From Limonium bicolor (taxonomy: Eukaryota; Streptophyta; Magnoliopsida; Caryophyllales; Plumbaginaceae), in contig CM041780.1 in NCBI GenBank assembly GCA_023374045.1, positions 171,364,085 to 171,428,084 of the forward strand: DNA of 64,000 bases. Reading direction: 5' to 3'. Positions 1-8,587 of this stretch are shown piece after piece; positions within the stretch are counted from its first letter, which is position 1; every line of letters begins with the position of its first letter. Under the pieces are notes generated by a model, which saw only the letters and a program-made list of their open reading frames with translations, did not search any database and was not told where the DNA came from. The translations under genes and the position numbers were made by a program.

Positions 1-484
1 TATAAAAATGTGTAATGGGTTAATGAAACTAACATGATTTAGGGTTGTTTAATTAATGCTAAAACCATGTTAGGATTGTATGTAGGAAGTGGGGAAGAAA
101 TGGGTAAGGAAGGAAATGAAAAACAAGGTCTGTAGCAACATTCTGCTACCGACCGACCCAGAGGCTGGATCGGTCGGTGGGTCGGCCGGGCTTGAATTCT
201 CGGTTGTCGAAGTTTCTGACTTCGACCGACCCAGAGGTTGGGTCGATCGGTGGGTCGGTCGGAGCTTAGACAACGGGACTGAATCTTTCTGTAACGGACC
301 GACCCAGAGGTGTATGGGTCGGTCGGAATAGTTCTGGGTCGGTCGGGAGAAATTTCAGAGAACGAAAACTTACTGGAATGGACCGACCCAGAGGTTGGGT
401 CGGTCGGTGGGTCGGTCGACCCAAAACTTACAAAAAAAAACTATATGATTATAATAGGTATATATATGTATACATATACATATC

Positions 485-515
<31 letters not shown>

Positions 516-2053
516 AGAGCACCATTGTTAAGTAAGGAAACAATCTTAAAGTAAGCAAACAATGTGTAAGTGTAAGAATTGTAATGACTTAGTAAGTATG
601 AGTTAGGAAACGTAAGAGTAGTCGAGTTAAGTTAATGATAGTTAGATTAATCACTCGATTGTATGTATATAATAGGATTTGATTTGTGAACACCGAAGGA
701 ACGTCGGATACAAGTACAACGGTGAACGGTATGAATTTCTCATGCCCCGTATGCTTCCTTGGTTACTCTGATTTGTGTGTTGTGTGCTAATTGATCACCA
801 AATAAGATAAATGCACGAATCGGAGTTATCATGTTTACTTGTGAATATGTAGTGTTGTATCTCGTTGTATATTAGCTTTAAATTATAGTTTATATAATTC
901 ATGAAATGTATGGACGAATATGAGTGTGTGTATGTATGATGCAATGTACTGTGACCGAATGTGTTTGTGATTGGACTTTTAACTGATTCCTAACAAGCTA
1001 ACCAATCTAACTTAAATTGGTAATTAAATTGGAATGAGTAGAAGTCCGATATAGTTTCGGCCACGCGTGAGGATGCGGAGACACAAGAGGTTGGATCCAA
1101 GTCCTGACTCTTAAACTGGTCCGCGGCCCAAATCCCTTAAATGGGTAGCATCCCGGATTGGTGAGTCAAGTAAATCCCGGTGGTGGGACGGTGTCCCCGG
1201 GCCGGAGGTCATACCGACTTAACATGAGTAAAAGTAAGTAAGTAAGAATGAGTAAGTAAAGTAAAGGAAAGTAAGTAAGTAAAGTAAGAGTAAGCAGTGT
1301 GTAATGAGTAAAAGAGTAAAAAGCATTCCGATTAACCCGGATGCGTAATTTGGCTAACACTGTGAAGGTAAGTAATGTGTATGTTATTGCAATGTTGCCT
1401 TGGATTGTGTAATGTATTGTATAGGTATGTATGTTGTATGCAAAGCATGTATGTATGAAATTAATGAACCGTATGTCTATCCGACCTTAATTAGTCGGCG
1501 TGCCCTTGTTAGCACGCGGTATATGCGAAGTTCATGCGCAGCTTTTGCTGAGCCCCTTGGGGCGATGTTTTTAATATGAATGCAGGTACACGAGAAGGGT
1601 GAAGATGATGAAGGCTTAATTTCATTTCTTTTGTCTGTAAACAATGAATTATGAATGGTGTACTATGTTGTACACGGCTGTAGGTTTGTGTTAGCCGGTG
1701 TACCATAGGGTACACCCTTTTGGATAATGATGGTATTGGAATTGGGTATAAATGAGTAGCTTGTAGGAACTCATTAATTTTTGGTAAACTTGGAAATGAT
1801 GTAACTGAATATACTTTGGCACTCGGTAATCCATTAATGTAAGTATTTGGTATTCGGTATTTGGTAAGTAATGTAGTAGCTCGGTATACTATGCCATCAA
1901 ACCATCACTGTAGGTAAGGTAAGCCTAGCTAGCGTATGGGCGGTTAGCGGCGTTGTGTCACCCGCCGTAGTAGTAATAGTCTTCCACTGCGAACGGATAG
2001 GATTAAAGGGATGATTGGACGGTAAGCATAGGATTAACGGTAGGGGTGTTACA
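1..2053 (+). repeat. Element A 5' LTR (left part outside the window)
   Basis: The stretch repeats near 10340-11061 and 13279-14090. It ends in GGGGTGTTACA, five bases before the primer site, as expected for an LTR ending in CA. It contains a GACCGACC/GGTCGGTC inverted-repeat array (147-425), a TA-rich run (460-520), a possible TATA element (TATATAAT, about 664-671), a GTAA microsatellite (1225-1290) and a conserved GCTGAGCCCCTTGGGGC box (1547-1563). No protein-coding gene is seen; the short open frames are array translations or chance. Confidence 0.9.
147..425. repeat. GACCGACC...GGTCGGTC inverted-repeat array in LTR A
   Basis: At least four spaced units consist of GACCGACCCAGAGG followed by the near-complement TGGGTCGGTCGG, separated by unrelated spacers. 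Each unit can fold as a GC-rich hairpin and is rich in CpG. The 3' LTR copy repeats it at 10493-10768 with point changes. It lies upstream of the TA-rich, probable promoter part of the LTR. Confidence 0.9.
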
Positions 2054-2058
2054 AAAAG

Positions 2059-2070
2059 TGGTATCAGAGC
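2059..2070 (+). other. Primer binding site, initiator tRNA-Met type (element A)
   Basis: TGGTATCAGAGC begins five bases after the LTR end and is complementary to the 3' end of plant initiator tRNA-Met, the usual primer of Tekay/Del and other gypsy elements. The next bases (GTAG) depart from the perfect complement. The stretch 2071-2263 is untranslated leader with no gene. Confidence 0.9.
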
Positions 2071-2263
2071 GTAGTTACGCTCTGATGTCCATAGTTACCG
2101 AGTTAGGATTTCAACCGTCTTAAGACGGATACTTAGAAACCTAACTAGGAACTACCATTGTTAACAACGGATACCTTTGACGTTCTTAAGAATGATACCT
2201 TGCTTAAATTCAAGACCCATTGATCACAATGTCTTAGTGCCTAATGTAAATGCTAATGTTCAG

Positions 2264-2927
2264 ATGTCAGGATGAGGCCGAGGCTGAACTAGAGGTGAGA
2301 CCTTTGAGGGACCTGGCGCGCAGACGATAGCTGAGATCGTCGTCGCCACGGTAGCGCAGATGCTACCGCAAGTAATCAATGCTATGCAACAAAACAAACA
2401 GAACCAACAAACTCAAATGGGACCAATCCCGCCCCCTCCACCCAGAGATGTAAACTGGGTAAAGGCCATCGCAGATCTCCGTCCTCCATGCTTTAGAGAC
2501 GAGAGCGATCTTGCTACACTTGAATCCTACATCTCCGAAATGGAGACCGCATTTGAAACCCTCGAATGTCCTGCTGGAGTTTGAGTGAGATTATCCGCCT
2601 ACTACCTCAAAGATGCAGCCATATTGGTGGAAGCTAATAAAAAATGAGCATGTCAACGACCCCACATTCGATTGGGAATCCTTCGCATCACTCCTCCGAT
2701 CCAAATACTATCCGGAGCATGTGAAAACCAAGAAAAGGCTAGAGCTGGATGCCTTGAAAATGACAGAGAAGATGTCTGTCGACGAGTATTACCGCACCTT
2801 CACCTCCATCCTCCATCTTCTACCCGACCTTGGGTACACCGGGCAGGTGTTGGTCGATCGCTTCTATGGCGGTCTGAGCCATCGCCTGCGGTACGGTATG
2901 GGCTACACCAGGTTTACCTCCCTTCAG
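2264..2927 (+). pseudogene. gag: Gag, exon 1 of element A (capsid part), broken
   Basis: Gag packages the element RNA in cytoplasmic virus-like particles. The frame starts at ATG 2264 with an Arg/Gly-rich N-terminus in which two CGA codons appear as TGA (2273 and 2285). It continues in the same frame through a Pro-rich stretch to a capsid-like segment (RPPCFRDESD) and a further TGA at 2582. After an indel near 2590-2640 the frame is open again from 2613, with the retrotransposon gag signature (DWESFASLLRSKYYPE, MSVDEYYRTF). It ends at a putative donor CAG|GTAAAT at 2928. The start is chosen because Gly/Arg-rich MSG-type starts are typical of chromovirus gag. Confidence 0.75.
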
Positions 2928-2999
2928 GTAAATATTGGTTTAAACCCTTAGTACCATCATAATTCCGTGAATACTTTATTTTTACCTCTATCTCTTTAG
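2928..2999 (+). other. Putative intron 1 in gag of element A
   Basis: The 72-base AT-rich stretch runs from CAG|GTAAATATT to a pyrimidine-rich CTCTTTAG and interrupts gag. It is not gag-like and has stops in the capsid frame. Reading phase across it is off by one base in this copy, probably because A carries indels, so the call is less secure than for intron 3. Confidence 0.5.
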
Positions 3000-3309
3000 A
3001 TAAGAATCCCGGCTAATACCTGAGACTTCAGGAGTGTTATCACGCGGCCTCTCGCGTTGAGATCACTTGCCAACTGAGGGACGAAGAAACCGCGCTGAAG
3101 CGCAAAGCTAACAACAAAAACACTAGTGCCGAGGAGTAGAACCATGGCAAGAGCTGGAAGAAGAAGAAGGAAAAGTTCTTCAATCAAACCCAAAAGAACT
3201 TCCCAAGTGAGAGCAGTGCCCATGCCGGGCAGGGCAAACCAGTTGAGCTTCTTCAACTAGGTTCTTCTGCGCCGGTGGCAGCGAAGCCACTGAGATCACA
3301 CCCACCCAA
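3000..3309 (+). pseudogene. gag: Gag, exon 2 of element A, broken
   Basis: This continues gag after the putative intron. The readable frame contains CQLRDEETALKRKANN, a basic Lys-rich region and a Ser/Ala-rich linker (LGSSAPVAAKP), as expected between capsid and zinc knuckles. In-frame stops occur early (TAA, about 3014-3016) and at the TAG after SAEE (about 3136-3138). It ends before a putative donor AAGG|GTAAAC, in phase 1. Confidence 0.6.
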
Positions 3310-3396
3310 GGGTAAACTTCTACTCCTAATCCGTATTCGTACAAGTATAATATCTAGTATATCCACGCGCAAATGTGCCAATTTTCTAAACCTTAG
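3310..3396 (+). other. Putative intron 2 in gag of element A
   Basis: The 87 bases start GTAAACTTCT and end with TTTCTAAACCTTAG. The following exon begins GTTCTGGCTCC. In element E the corresponding exon also begins GTTCTGAGTC right after an AG (63934-63935), so the acceptor position is shared by two diverged copies. The join is phase 1. Confidence 0.6.
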
Positions 3397-3741
3397 GTTC
3401 TGGCTCCGGTTTCACCAAAAACTTCTCTGATGGCCGCGCTTACGTGTGCCGAAAGTGCAACCAAGACCATCCCGGCAAGGATTGCCAAGGGAGAGAAATC
3501 CGGTGCTACAATTGTTAGAAGCCCGGACACCGAGCCAACGTTTGCCCTAAAAATGCCAAACCCAGAGGAAACTTCCAAAGCTACAAGCAGAGGGAAGGCA
3601 AGGAGGTTGCATCTGGCGATGCACCGACCCAACAGGCACCACAGGGACAGGGATCCCGGGGTCCTCTGAGGGGCGCACCCCAGAGGCAGCCTGTCTTGCA
3701 TGTTATTGACCGTGACGGGTCCGGTTCTAAGTCTGGCCCAG
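3397..3741 (+). pseudogene. gag: Gag, exon 3 of element A (two zinc knuckles)
   Basis: This is the nucleocapsid part of Gag, which binds RNA. It has two CCHC-like knuckles: CRKCNQDHPGKDC and CYNC-stop-KPGHRANVC, the second broken by TAG near 3516. A Gln/Gly/Pro-rich tail follows, ending at LHVIDRDGSG and SGP, where a putative splice donor AG|GTAATT sits. Element E has the matching exon at 63592-63933 with almost the same length. Confidence 0.75.
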
Positions 3742-3898
3742 GTAATTAATCTAAACCTTGAATCCTTGAGAAGCATGTCTAAGTATTGGAGTATGTGTGT
3801 TCGAATAAATGCATGAGTGAATGAATAGAAGTGTATAATGAGCATGAAAAGAAGTAGTTGAAACTGGTACTCACCGTAGATGAAACGTACAACCATAG
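3742..3898 (+). other. Putative intron 3 of element A: gag to AlkB
   Basis: The 157 bases begin CAG|GTAATTAAT and end ACCATAG|GAAGC. The stretch has many stops and no similarity to gag. Element E has an intron at the same place (63458-63591), with the same phase and matching exon ends (both flanking exons align, including CYPIP just after the junction). The shared position in two diverged elements is the main support. Confidence 0.7.
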
Positions 3899-4630
3899 GA
3901 AGCTTTAGTGTCTGCTATCCAATACCTTCGAAACCAAATCAAGAAGAGACCAACATCACCACTACTCCAGTGAACAGTGTCAGGTCATCTGCCCAGGTAT
4001 GATTTTATTAAGGGGATACTTGACACCCGAAGCACAAATCTCAATTATTCGACGATGCAACGAGTTAGGAACGGGTCAAGGAGGATTTATACACCCGAAT
4101 TCCCCGGTGGAGCGAAGATGAAGCTGAAAATGATGTGCTTGGGAAAGGACTGGAATCCTTATACCAAGACATACCAAGAGACACGGAAGCAAGACGGAGC
4201 AACGCCACCAGCAATACCTCCAGAGTTTCAGACACTTGTCACGCAAGCAGTAGAACTTGCACTACAATGCGAACATGATCTGATTCCCGCACTCGAAGCG
4301 GACCTTTGTATCGTCAACTTCAATGAGAAAGAAGGACGACTTGGGTTACACCAAGACAAGGATGAGACAACGGAATCTCTTGAACTAGGAGTGCCCGTAG
4401 TGTCTTGGTCCGTTGGTGATGACGCCGTATTTGTGTATAGCGAGCAGAAGCGTGTGGACCTCGCACAAAAATTGGTATTGTGATCAGGAGATGTCCTCAT
4501 CATGGGTGGAAACTCTAGGATGCTGTATCACGGGATCAACAAGATCAAGTTGAATACGGCACCGCCGGCAATAATCAATGCCACACACATGAAACCAGGA
4601 CGCATGAACCTTACCTTTAGGAAGTATTAA
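3899..4630 (+). pseudogene. AlkB-like (ALKBH1-type) Fe(II)/2-oxoglutarate dioxygenase, broken copy in element A
   Basis: AlkB-family enzymes oxidatively remove methyl groups from DNA or RNA bases using Fe(II) and 2-oxoglutarate. Visible motifs in order: PGMILLRGYLTPEAQ, a GGF/YTPEFPGGAK segment, LKMMCLGKDWNPY, the Fe-binding HxD in GLHQDKDE, VSWSVGDDA, SGDVLIMGGNSR, the distal His in YHGI, and RxNxTxR in GRMNLTFRKY at the end. One base is missing near 4092 (the frame switches between GGF and YT), an earlier frame shift lies near 3950, and an in-frame TGA is at 4481-4483, so this copy is a pseudogene. It lies between gag and pol of a retrotransposon, in the same orientation. The copy in E is better preserved. 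Confidence 0.85.
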
Positions 4631-4699
4631 ATTCATAGCATCATGTAATGTATTAGCAACGTGTATTAGAGACACAGTATGTATGATGGTTGGTTTATC

Positions 4700-4705
4700 A
4701 ATAAA
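4700..4705 (+). promoter_or_regulatory. Possible poly(A) signal after the AlkB unit (element A)
   Basis: AATAAA in the context TTATCAATAAAGAGCAG lies 70 bases after the AlkB stop and 66 bases before the putative pol acceptor. Element E has the same TATCAATAAA at the matching place, which suggests a conserved 3' end for a Gag-AlkB transcript. Confidence 0.5.
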
Positions 4706-4771
4706 GAGCAGTGTTGATTTAAATTCCACTTATGTCCACCATCAATACTTATCCAATTGTGACTTCAATAG

Positions 4772-6165
4772 GTTGTGGACTCGGTACCAAAGGTAACCTG
4801 AGTATCCTCACCGAAGCGTAAGCCGGTAAAAGTGGCACCATCTTAACGGGAACCTTCCCAGTGAACGACATTGATGCCTCAGTGTTATTCGACTCCAGCG
4901 CCTCTCACACCTTCGTATCACCATCTTTTGTGAAGAGGTTGGGGCTAGATGCGGATGAGCTACCGAATTTCCTGGTTACTCTCCCATCGAAGGAGCGAGT
5001 ACGATGTACCAAACATTACAAAGCAGCCACAATCCAAATCAAAGGCGAAGCGTTTCCCATCTCCTTCATCGAGTTCAATGGGTTGGGATTCGACTTGATA
5101 ATTGGAATGAATTGGTTGGAGCAGCACAAGGGTAGAATCCTCTGTGCCGAGCATCAATTGCTGCTCAAGAGTCTTTCTGGGGTTACCGTATCTTACCGCC
5201 AGAGACCGAGAGAGCCTTCGACCACAGTCATCTCCGCTATGGCCATGTACCGGGAGCTTAGAAAGGGCCATGAAGTATATTTATGTTATGTACAAGACCT
5301 GGAGAGAGATCCAGAGTTCAGTGAGGATGTACCGATTGTATCCGAATTTCCCGATGTATTCCCTAAGGAGCTATCCGGCATGCCACCTCAGAGAGCAGTA
5401 GAATTTGAGATTGATCTCCTGCCTGGTACCGGTCCCATTGCTAGGGCACCGTACCGTATGGCACCTGCTGAAATGACAGAACTGAAAGAGCAATTACGCG
5501 ATCTTCTCGACAAAGGGTTCATACGCCCGAGCGTATCACCCTGGGGAGCACCGGTCCTCTTCGTGAAGAAGAAGGACGGTAGCCTCCGACTTTGTATTGA
5601 CTACCGCGAGTTGAATGCGGTCACAGTCAAAAATAAATACCCATTACCACGCATCGACGACCTATTCGACCAGCTGAAAGGAGCCTCAGTCTTCTCCAAG
5701 ATCGACCTCCGTTCTGGGTATCATCAGATTGCTATCAAAGAGCAAGATATTGAGAAAACGGCATTCCGTACCAGATATGGCCACTACGAATTCACCGTCA
5801 TGCCATTCAGTTTGTCAAATGCACCAGCAAAATTCATGGATCTAATGAATCGTCTATTCAGTGAGCAGTTAGACACTTCAGTTGTTGTCTTCATCGACGG
5901 CATCCTAGTATACTCAAAATCAGCAGAGGAACATGAAATTCACTTGAGGAAAGTGCTTGAGACACTGCGAGAGAACCAGCTGTATGCGAAGTTCTCCAAA
6001 TGCGAGTTCTGGCTAGATCAGGTATCATTCCTCGGTCATGTCATCTCGAGCGTAGGCATTTCAGTTGACCCTTCTAAGATAGAAGCTGTACGATCATGGC
6101 GTAGACCTAGACTGTTACCGACATCCGGAGTTTTCTTGAAGCCGGTTACTACCAAAGGTTTGTAA
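4772..6165 (+). pseudogene. pol: Pol of element A: protease and reverse transcriptase
   Basis: Protease cuts the polyprotein; reverse transcriptase copies element RNA. The exon-like start follows CAATAG|GTTGTGG. The frame opens with GLGTKGNLSILTEA, a TAA stop, then the protease region ([14 protein letters not shown]). The retropepsin motif DSG has become DSS. RT blocks follow: [65 protein letters not shown] and [11 protein letters not shown]. The catalytic FxDD box therefore reads FIDG, so one metal-binding Asp is lost. A frame shift near 6105 ends the frame at 6165, just after the thumb region (VSFLGHVIS). Confidence 0.9.
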
Positions 6166-6672
6166 AGGACTTCTCGAAAGTCGCTAAGCCCATGACTACA
6201 CTGATGAAGAAAGATGCACCGTTTGTATGGACAGACGAGTGCGAATTATCATTTCAGAGCCTAAAAGACTCATTGACCTCAGCGCCCATCCTTACTCTTC
6301 CAGAGGGCACAGAGGGATTTGAGGTATATTGTGATGCATCAGGCAAAGGAATGGGATGCGTACTCATACAGCATGGCAAGGTTGCAGCTTATGCCTCCCG
6401 CCAACTTAAAAAGCATGAGGAGAAGTACCTGACACACGACTTAGAGTTAGGAGCCATTGTCTTCGCCTTGAAGATATGGCGACACTATCTCTATGGGGTA
6501 TGCATCACCATCTACTCCAACCATAAGATCTTACAGTATGTATTTACACAGAAAGAATTAAACTTGAGACAGTGAAGGTGGATGGAGTTTCTCTTAGACT
6601 ACGAGATCGATCTACAGTATAAGGAAGGGAAGGCAAACATTGTAGCCGACGCCCTGAGCCGTCGAGCACACT
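6166..6672 (+). pseudogene. pol: Pol of element A: RNase H
   Basis: RNase H removes the RNA strand during cDNA synthesis. The region begins with the connection [18 protein letters not shown] and shows [14 protein letters not shown] (first Asp), [13 protein letters not shown] (Glu), IYSNHKIL, where the third Asp of the usual TDHK is Asn, and NIVADALSRR (last Asp). A TGA at 6573-6575 interrupts LNLRQ-RWMEF; element E has Arg here, so CGA to TGA is likely. It is continuous with RT upstream and integrase downstream. Confidence 0.88.
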
Positions 6673-8147
6673 CGCTCCATTCACTACTCGCTTCTTCTAG
6701 CTTGGTTGACGAGGTGCGAGACGCTCAGTTGAGCGACCCTTACCTAACCGAAATCAAACAAAAGATTGAAAATGGTACATTTGAGAAGAAGAAATATGAT
6801 TTTAAGTTGCATGAAGATGGTCTGATTCGGCTGAATGGCAGGCTATGCGTACCCCGAAGCAATGCTGAGCTAAGGGATCGCATCCTGCGAGAGTCACACA
6901 GTTCCATATTGTCAGTCCATCCAGGAGCCTCCAAGATGTACAAAGACATGAAGAGGTACTTCTGGTGGTCTGGAATGAAATCAGATGTGACGGAATATGT
7001 ATTGAGATGCTTAACATGCCAGAAGGTAAAATTTGAACATCGTAGACCGGGCGGAATGGTACAATCGATGCCAGTTCCAGAGTGGAAATTTCACGATATC
7101 TCCATGGATTTTGTTGTAGGACTCCCACCTGCCAGGGGAGAACTCAACATGATCTAGGTTGTAGTCGATCGCCTCACCAAGGTTGCCAGATTCATACCGA
7201 TGAAGGACACTTGGAAGGTAGTGAAGCTCACAGAGCTATTCGACAAGGAGATCATCAGACATCACGGAGTCCCTAAAACTATAGTATCTGACCGTGACAC
7301 CAGATTCCTTTCGAGATACTGGAGAGCTACACGGGAAGCGTTGGGTACAGAATTGAAGTTGAGTACCGCCTTCCATCCTCAGACCGACGGTCAAACAGAA
7401 AGAATCATCCAGACGCTGGAGGACATGCTTCGGGCATGTGCCTTAGACTTTCAGGGGAGTTGGTTAGATAAGCTTCATCTTATCGAGTTTTCGTATAATA
7501 ATAGCTATCACGCTTCGATTAAGATGTCGCCTTTCCAAGCCCTATACGGTAGACCTTGCCGTACACCCTTGTGTTGGGATGAGTCAAGCGAAGCGGTCAT
7601 CATAGGACCGGAGTATTTAGAACAAGTCCAAGCGGAAGTGCAACAAATCCGAGCCAATATGAAGGCAGCCCAAGATAGACAGATATCCTATGCGGATGTG
7701 AGACGACGTGACCTTGAGTTCACCGTGGGCGACCAAGTGTTTTTGCGTGTTTCACCTATGAAGGGCGTATTCCATTTTGGTCAGAAGGGCAAGCTAAGCC
7801 CAAAGTTTGTAGGGCCGTACACTATCACCGAAAGAGTTGGATCCGTAGCCTATAGGTTAGCACTACCTGAGGACTTGGGACGTGTACATGATGTCTTTCA
7901 TGTGTCACAACTCAAGAAGTATATCGCTGATCCTTCTCATGTCCTAGAGCCTGAGAGACTATCCATTAAGCCGAACATGAGATATGTCGAGACCCCTGTG
8001 AGAATCCTTGATAGGAAGACCAGAGACACTCGCCATAAGTCTATACGAATGGTGAAGGTCCTATGGTCAAACCATGATGTTGAAGAAGTGACATGGGAGT
8101 TGGAAGATGCCATGAAGGCGAAGTACCCACAATTATTCATAGACTAG
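6673..8147 (+). pseudogene. pol: Pol of element A: integrase with C-terminal chromodomain
   Basis: Integrase inserts the cDNA; the chromodomain is thought to guide insertion to marked chromatin. It shows an HHCC zinc finger ([13 protein letters not shown] to CLTCQKVKFEH), catalytic Asp in [11 protein letters not shown], Asp in IVSDRDTRFLSRYW and Glu in GQTERIIQTLEDMLR. Then come the GPYTITERVGSVAYRL module and a chromodomain (VKVLWSNHDVEEVTWELE) at the C-terminus. A TAG at 7155-7157 replaces Trp (W in element E at NMIWVVVDR). It ends with TAG at 8145-8147. The chromodomain places the element among chromoviruses, most like Tekay/Del. Confidence 0.9.
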
Positions 8148-8552
8148 ATAGTCTAGTATTTAGTATATACGGGTACGGGGCGTACCCCTTTTAAGGGGGG
8201 TAGAGCCTTTTTGCTTTTGCATTGCTTCGGGTAAGCATTGCATAGTGTGTATGTGTTGTAATAGATTTTTGTATGGCACACGTAGTGCAAGGGAATTTGG
8301 TATGTGTAATGTGTAGTGTATGGATGCGTATGTATGATGTGTGATGTAGGTGTAATGTGCATGGTGTATTGTGTAATGTGGATGTGATGGTATGTATGGA
8401 AATGGTGCATGGCGTATGTGAATCGTGTATGATGCTGGAACTGTGTATGCTTGCAATGTGGAAGAAGTAAACACCTTATAGGGGGTAGTAAGATTCATTA
8501 TGGCAATTGGTTTGCCTAATGAGTAGAACTACTAAACTATTATACCTTGAGC
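8148..8552 (+). other. 3' untranslated region of element A
   Basis: This non-coding stretch lies between the pol stop and the PPT hairpin. It holds a GGGTACGGGGCGTACCCC palindrome and a second PPT-like motif (8189-8205), followed by about 300 bases rich in TGTATGTG-type low-complexity sequence. Confidence 0.7.
8189..8205 (+). other. Second polypurine-tract-like motif just after pol (element A)
   Basis: TTTTAAGGGGGGTAGAG closely resembles the true PPT at 8574-8586 but lies about 40 bases after the pol stop. Elements D (27602-27618) and E (47531-47547, minus strand) have it in the matching place. Confidence 0.6.
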
Positions 8553-8587
8553 AACTTTGAGGGCAAAGTTTCTTAAGGGGGCTAGAT
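8553..8587 (+). other. Hairpin and polypurine tract of element A
   Basis: AACTTTGA-GGGC-AAAGTT forms a short inverted repeat at 8553-8570, followed by TTCTTAAGGGGGCTAGAT directly before the LTR start TGAAATAC at 8588. The PPT primes plus-strand DNA synthesis. The hairpin is conserved in D and E. Confidence 0.75.

Noticed and set aside
147..425. Regular GC-rich repeats considered as a CRISPR array or satellite
   Set aside because: The units are few, inverted, of uneven spacing and lie inside LTRs duplicated elsewhere; the genome is plant-like with introns and LTR elements.
460..520. TA-rich run considered as the LTR core promoter of A
   Set aside because: It differs strongly between the two LTR copies (microsatellite behaviour); the TATATAAT at about 664-671 is the better, still unproven, candidate.
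3393..3896. 167-codon minus-strand frame opposite gag of A
   Set aside because: It is the complement of the zinc-knuckle exon and intron 3, has no domain, and is not conserved as an open frame opposite E.
3899..4630. AlkB unit considered as an integrated plant RNA virus (flexivirus) fragment
   Set aside because: No viral replicase, helicase or coat-protein sequence adjoins it; it is flanked by gag and protease of the same element in two copies and shares their splice phase.
3899..4630. AlkB unit considered as a host gene between two elements
   Set aside because: It is inside a single element bounded by matching LTR features, with gag and pol of that element on either side, and this is repeated in E.
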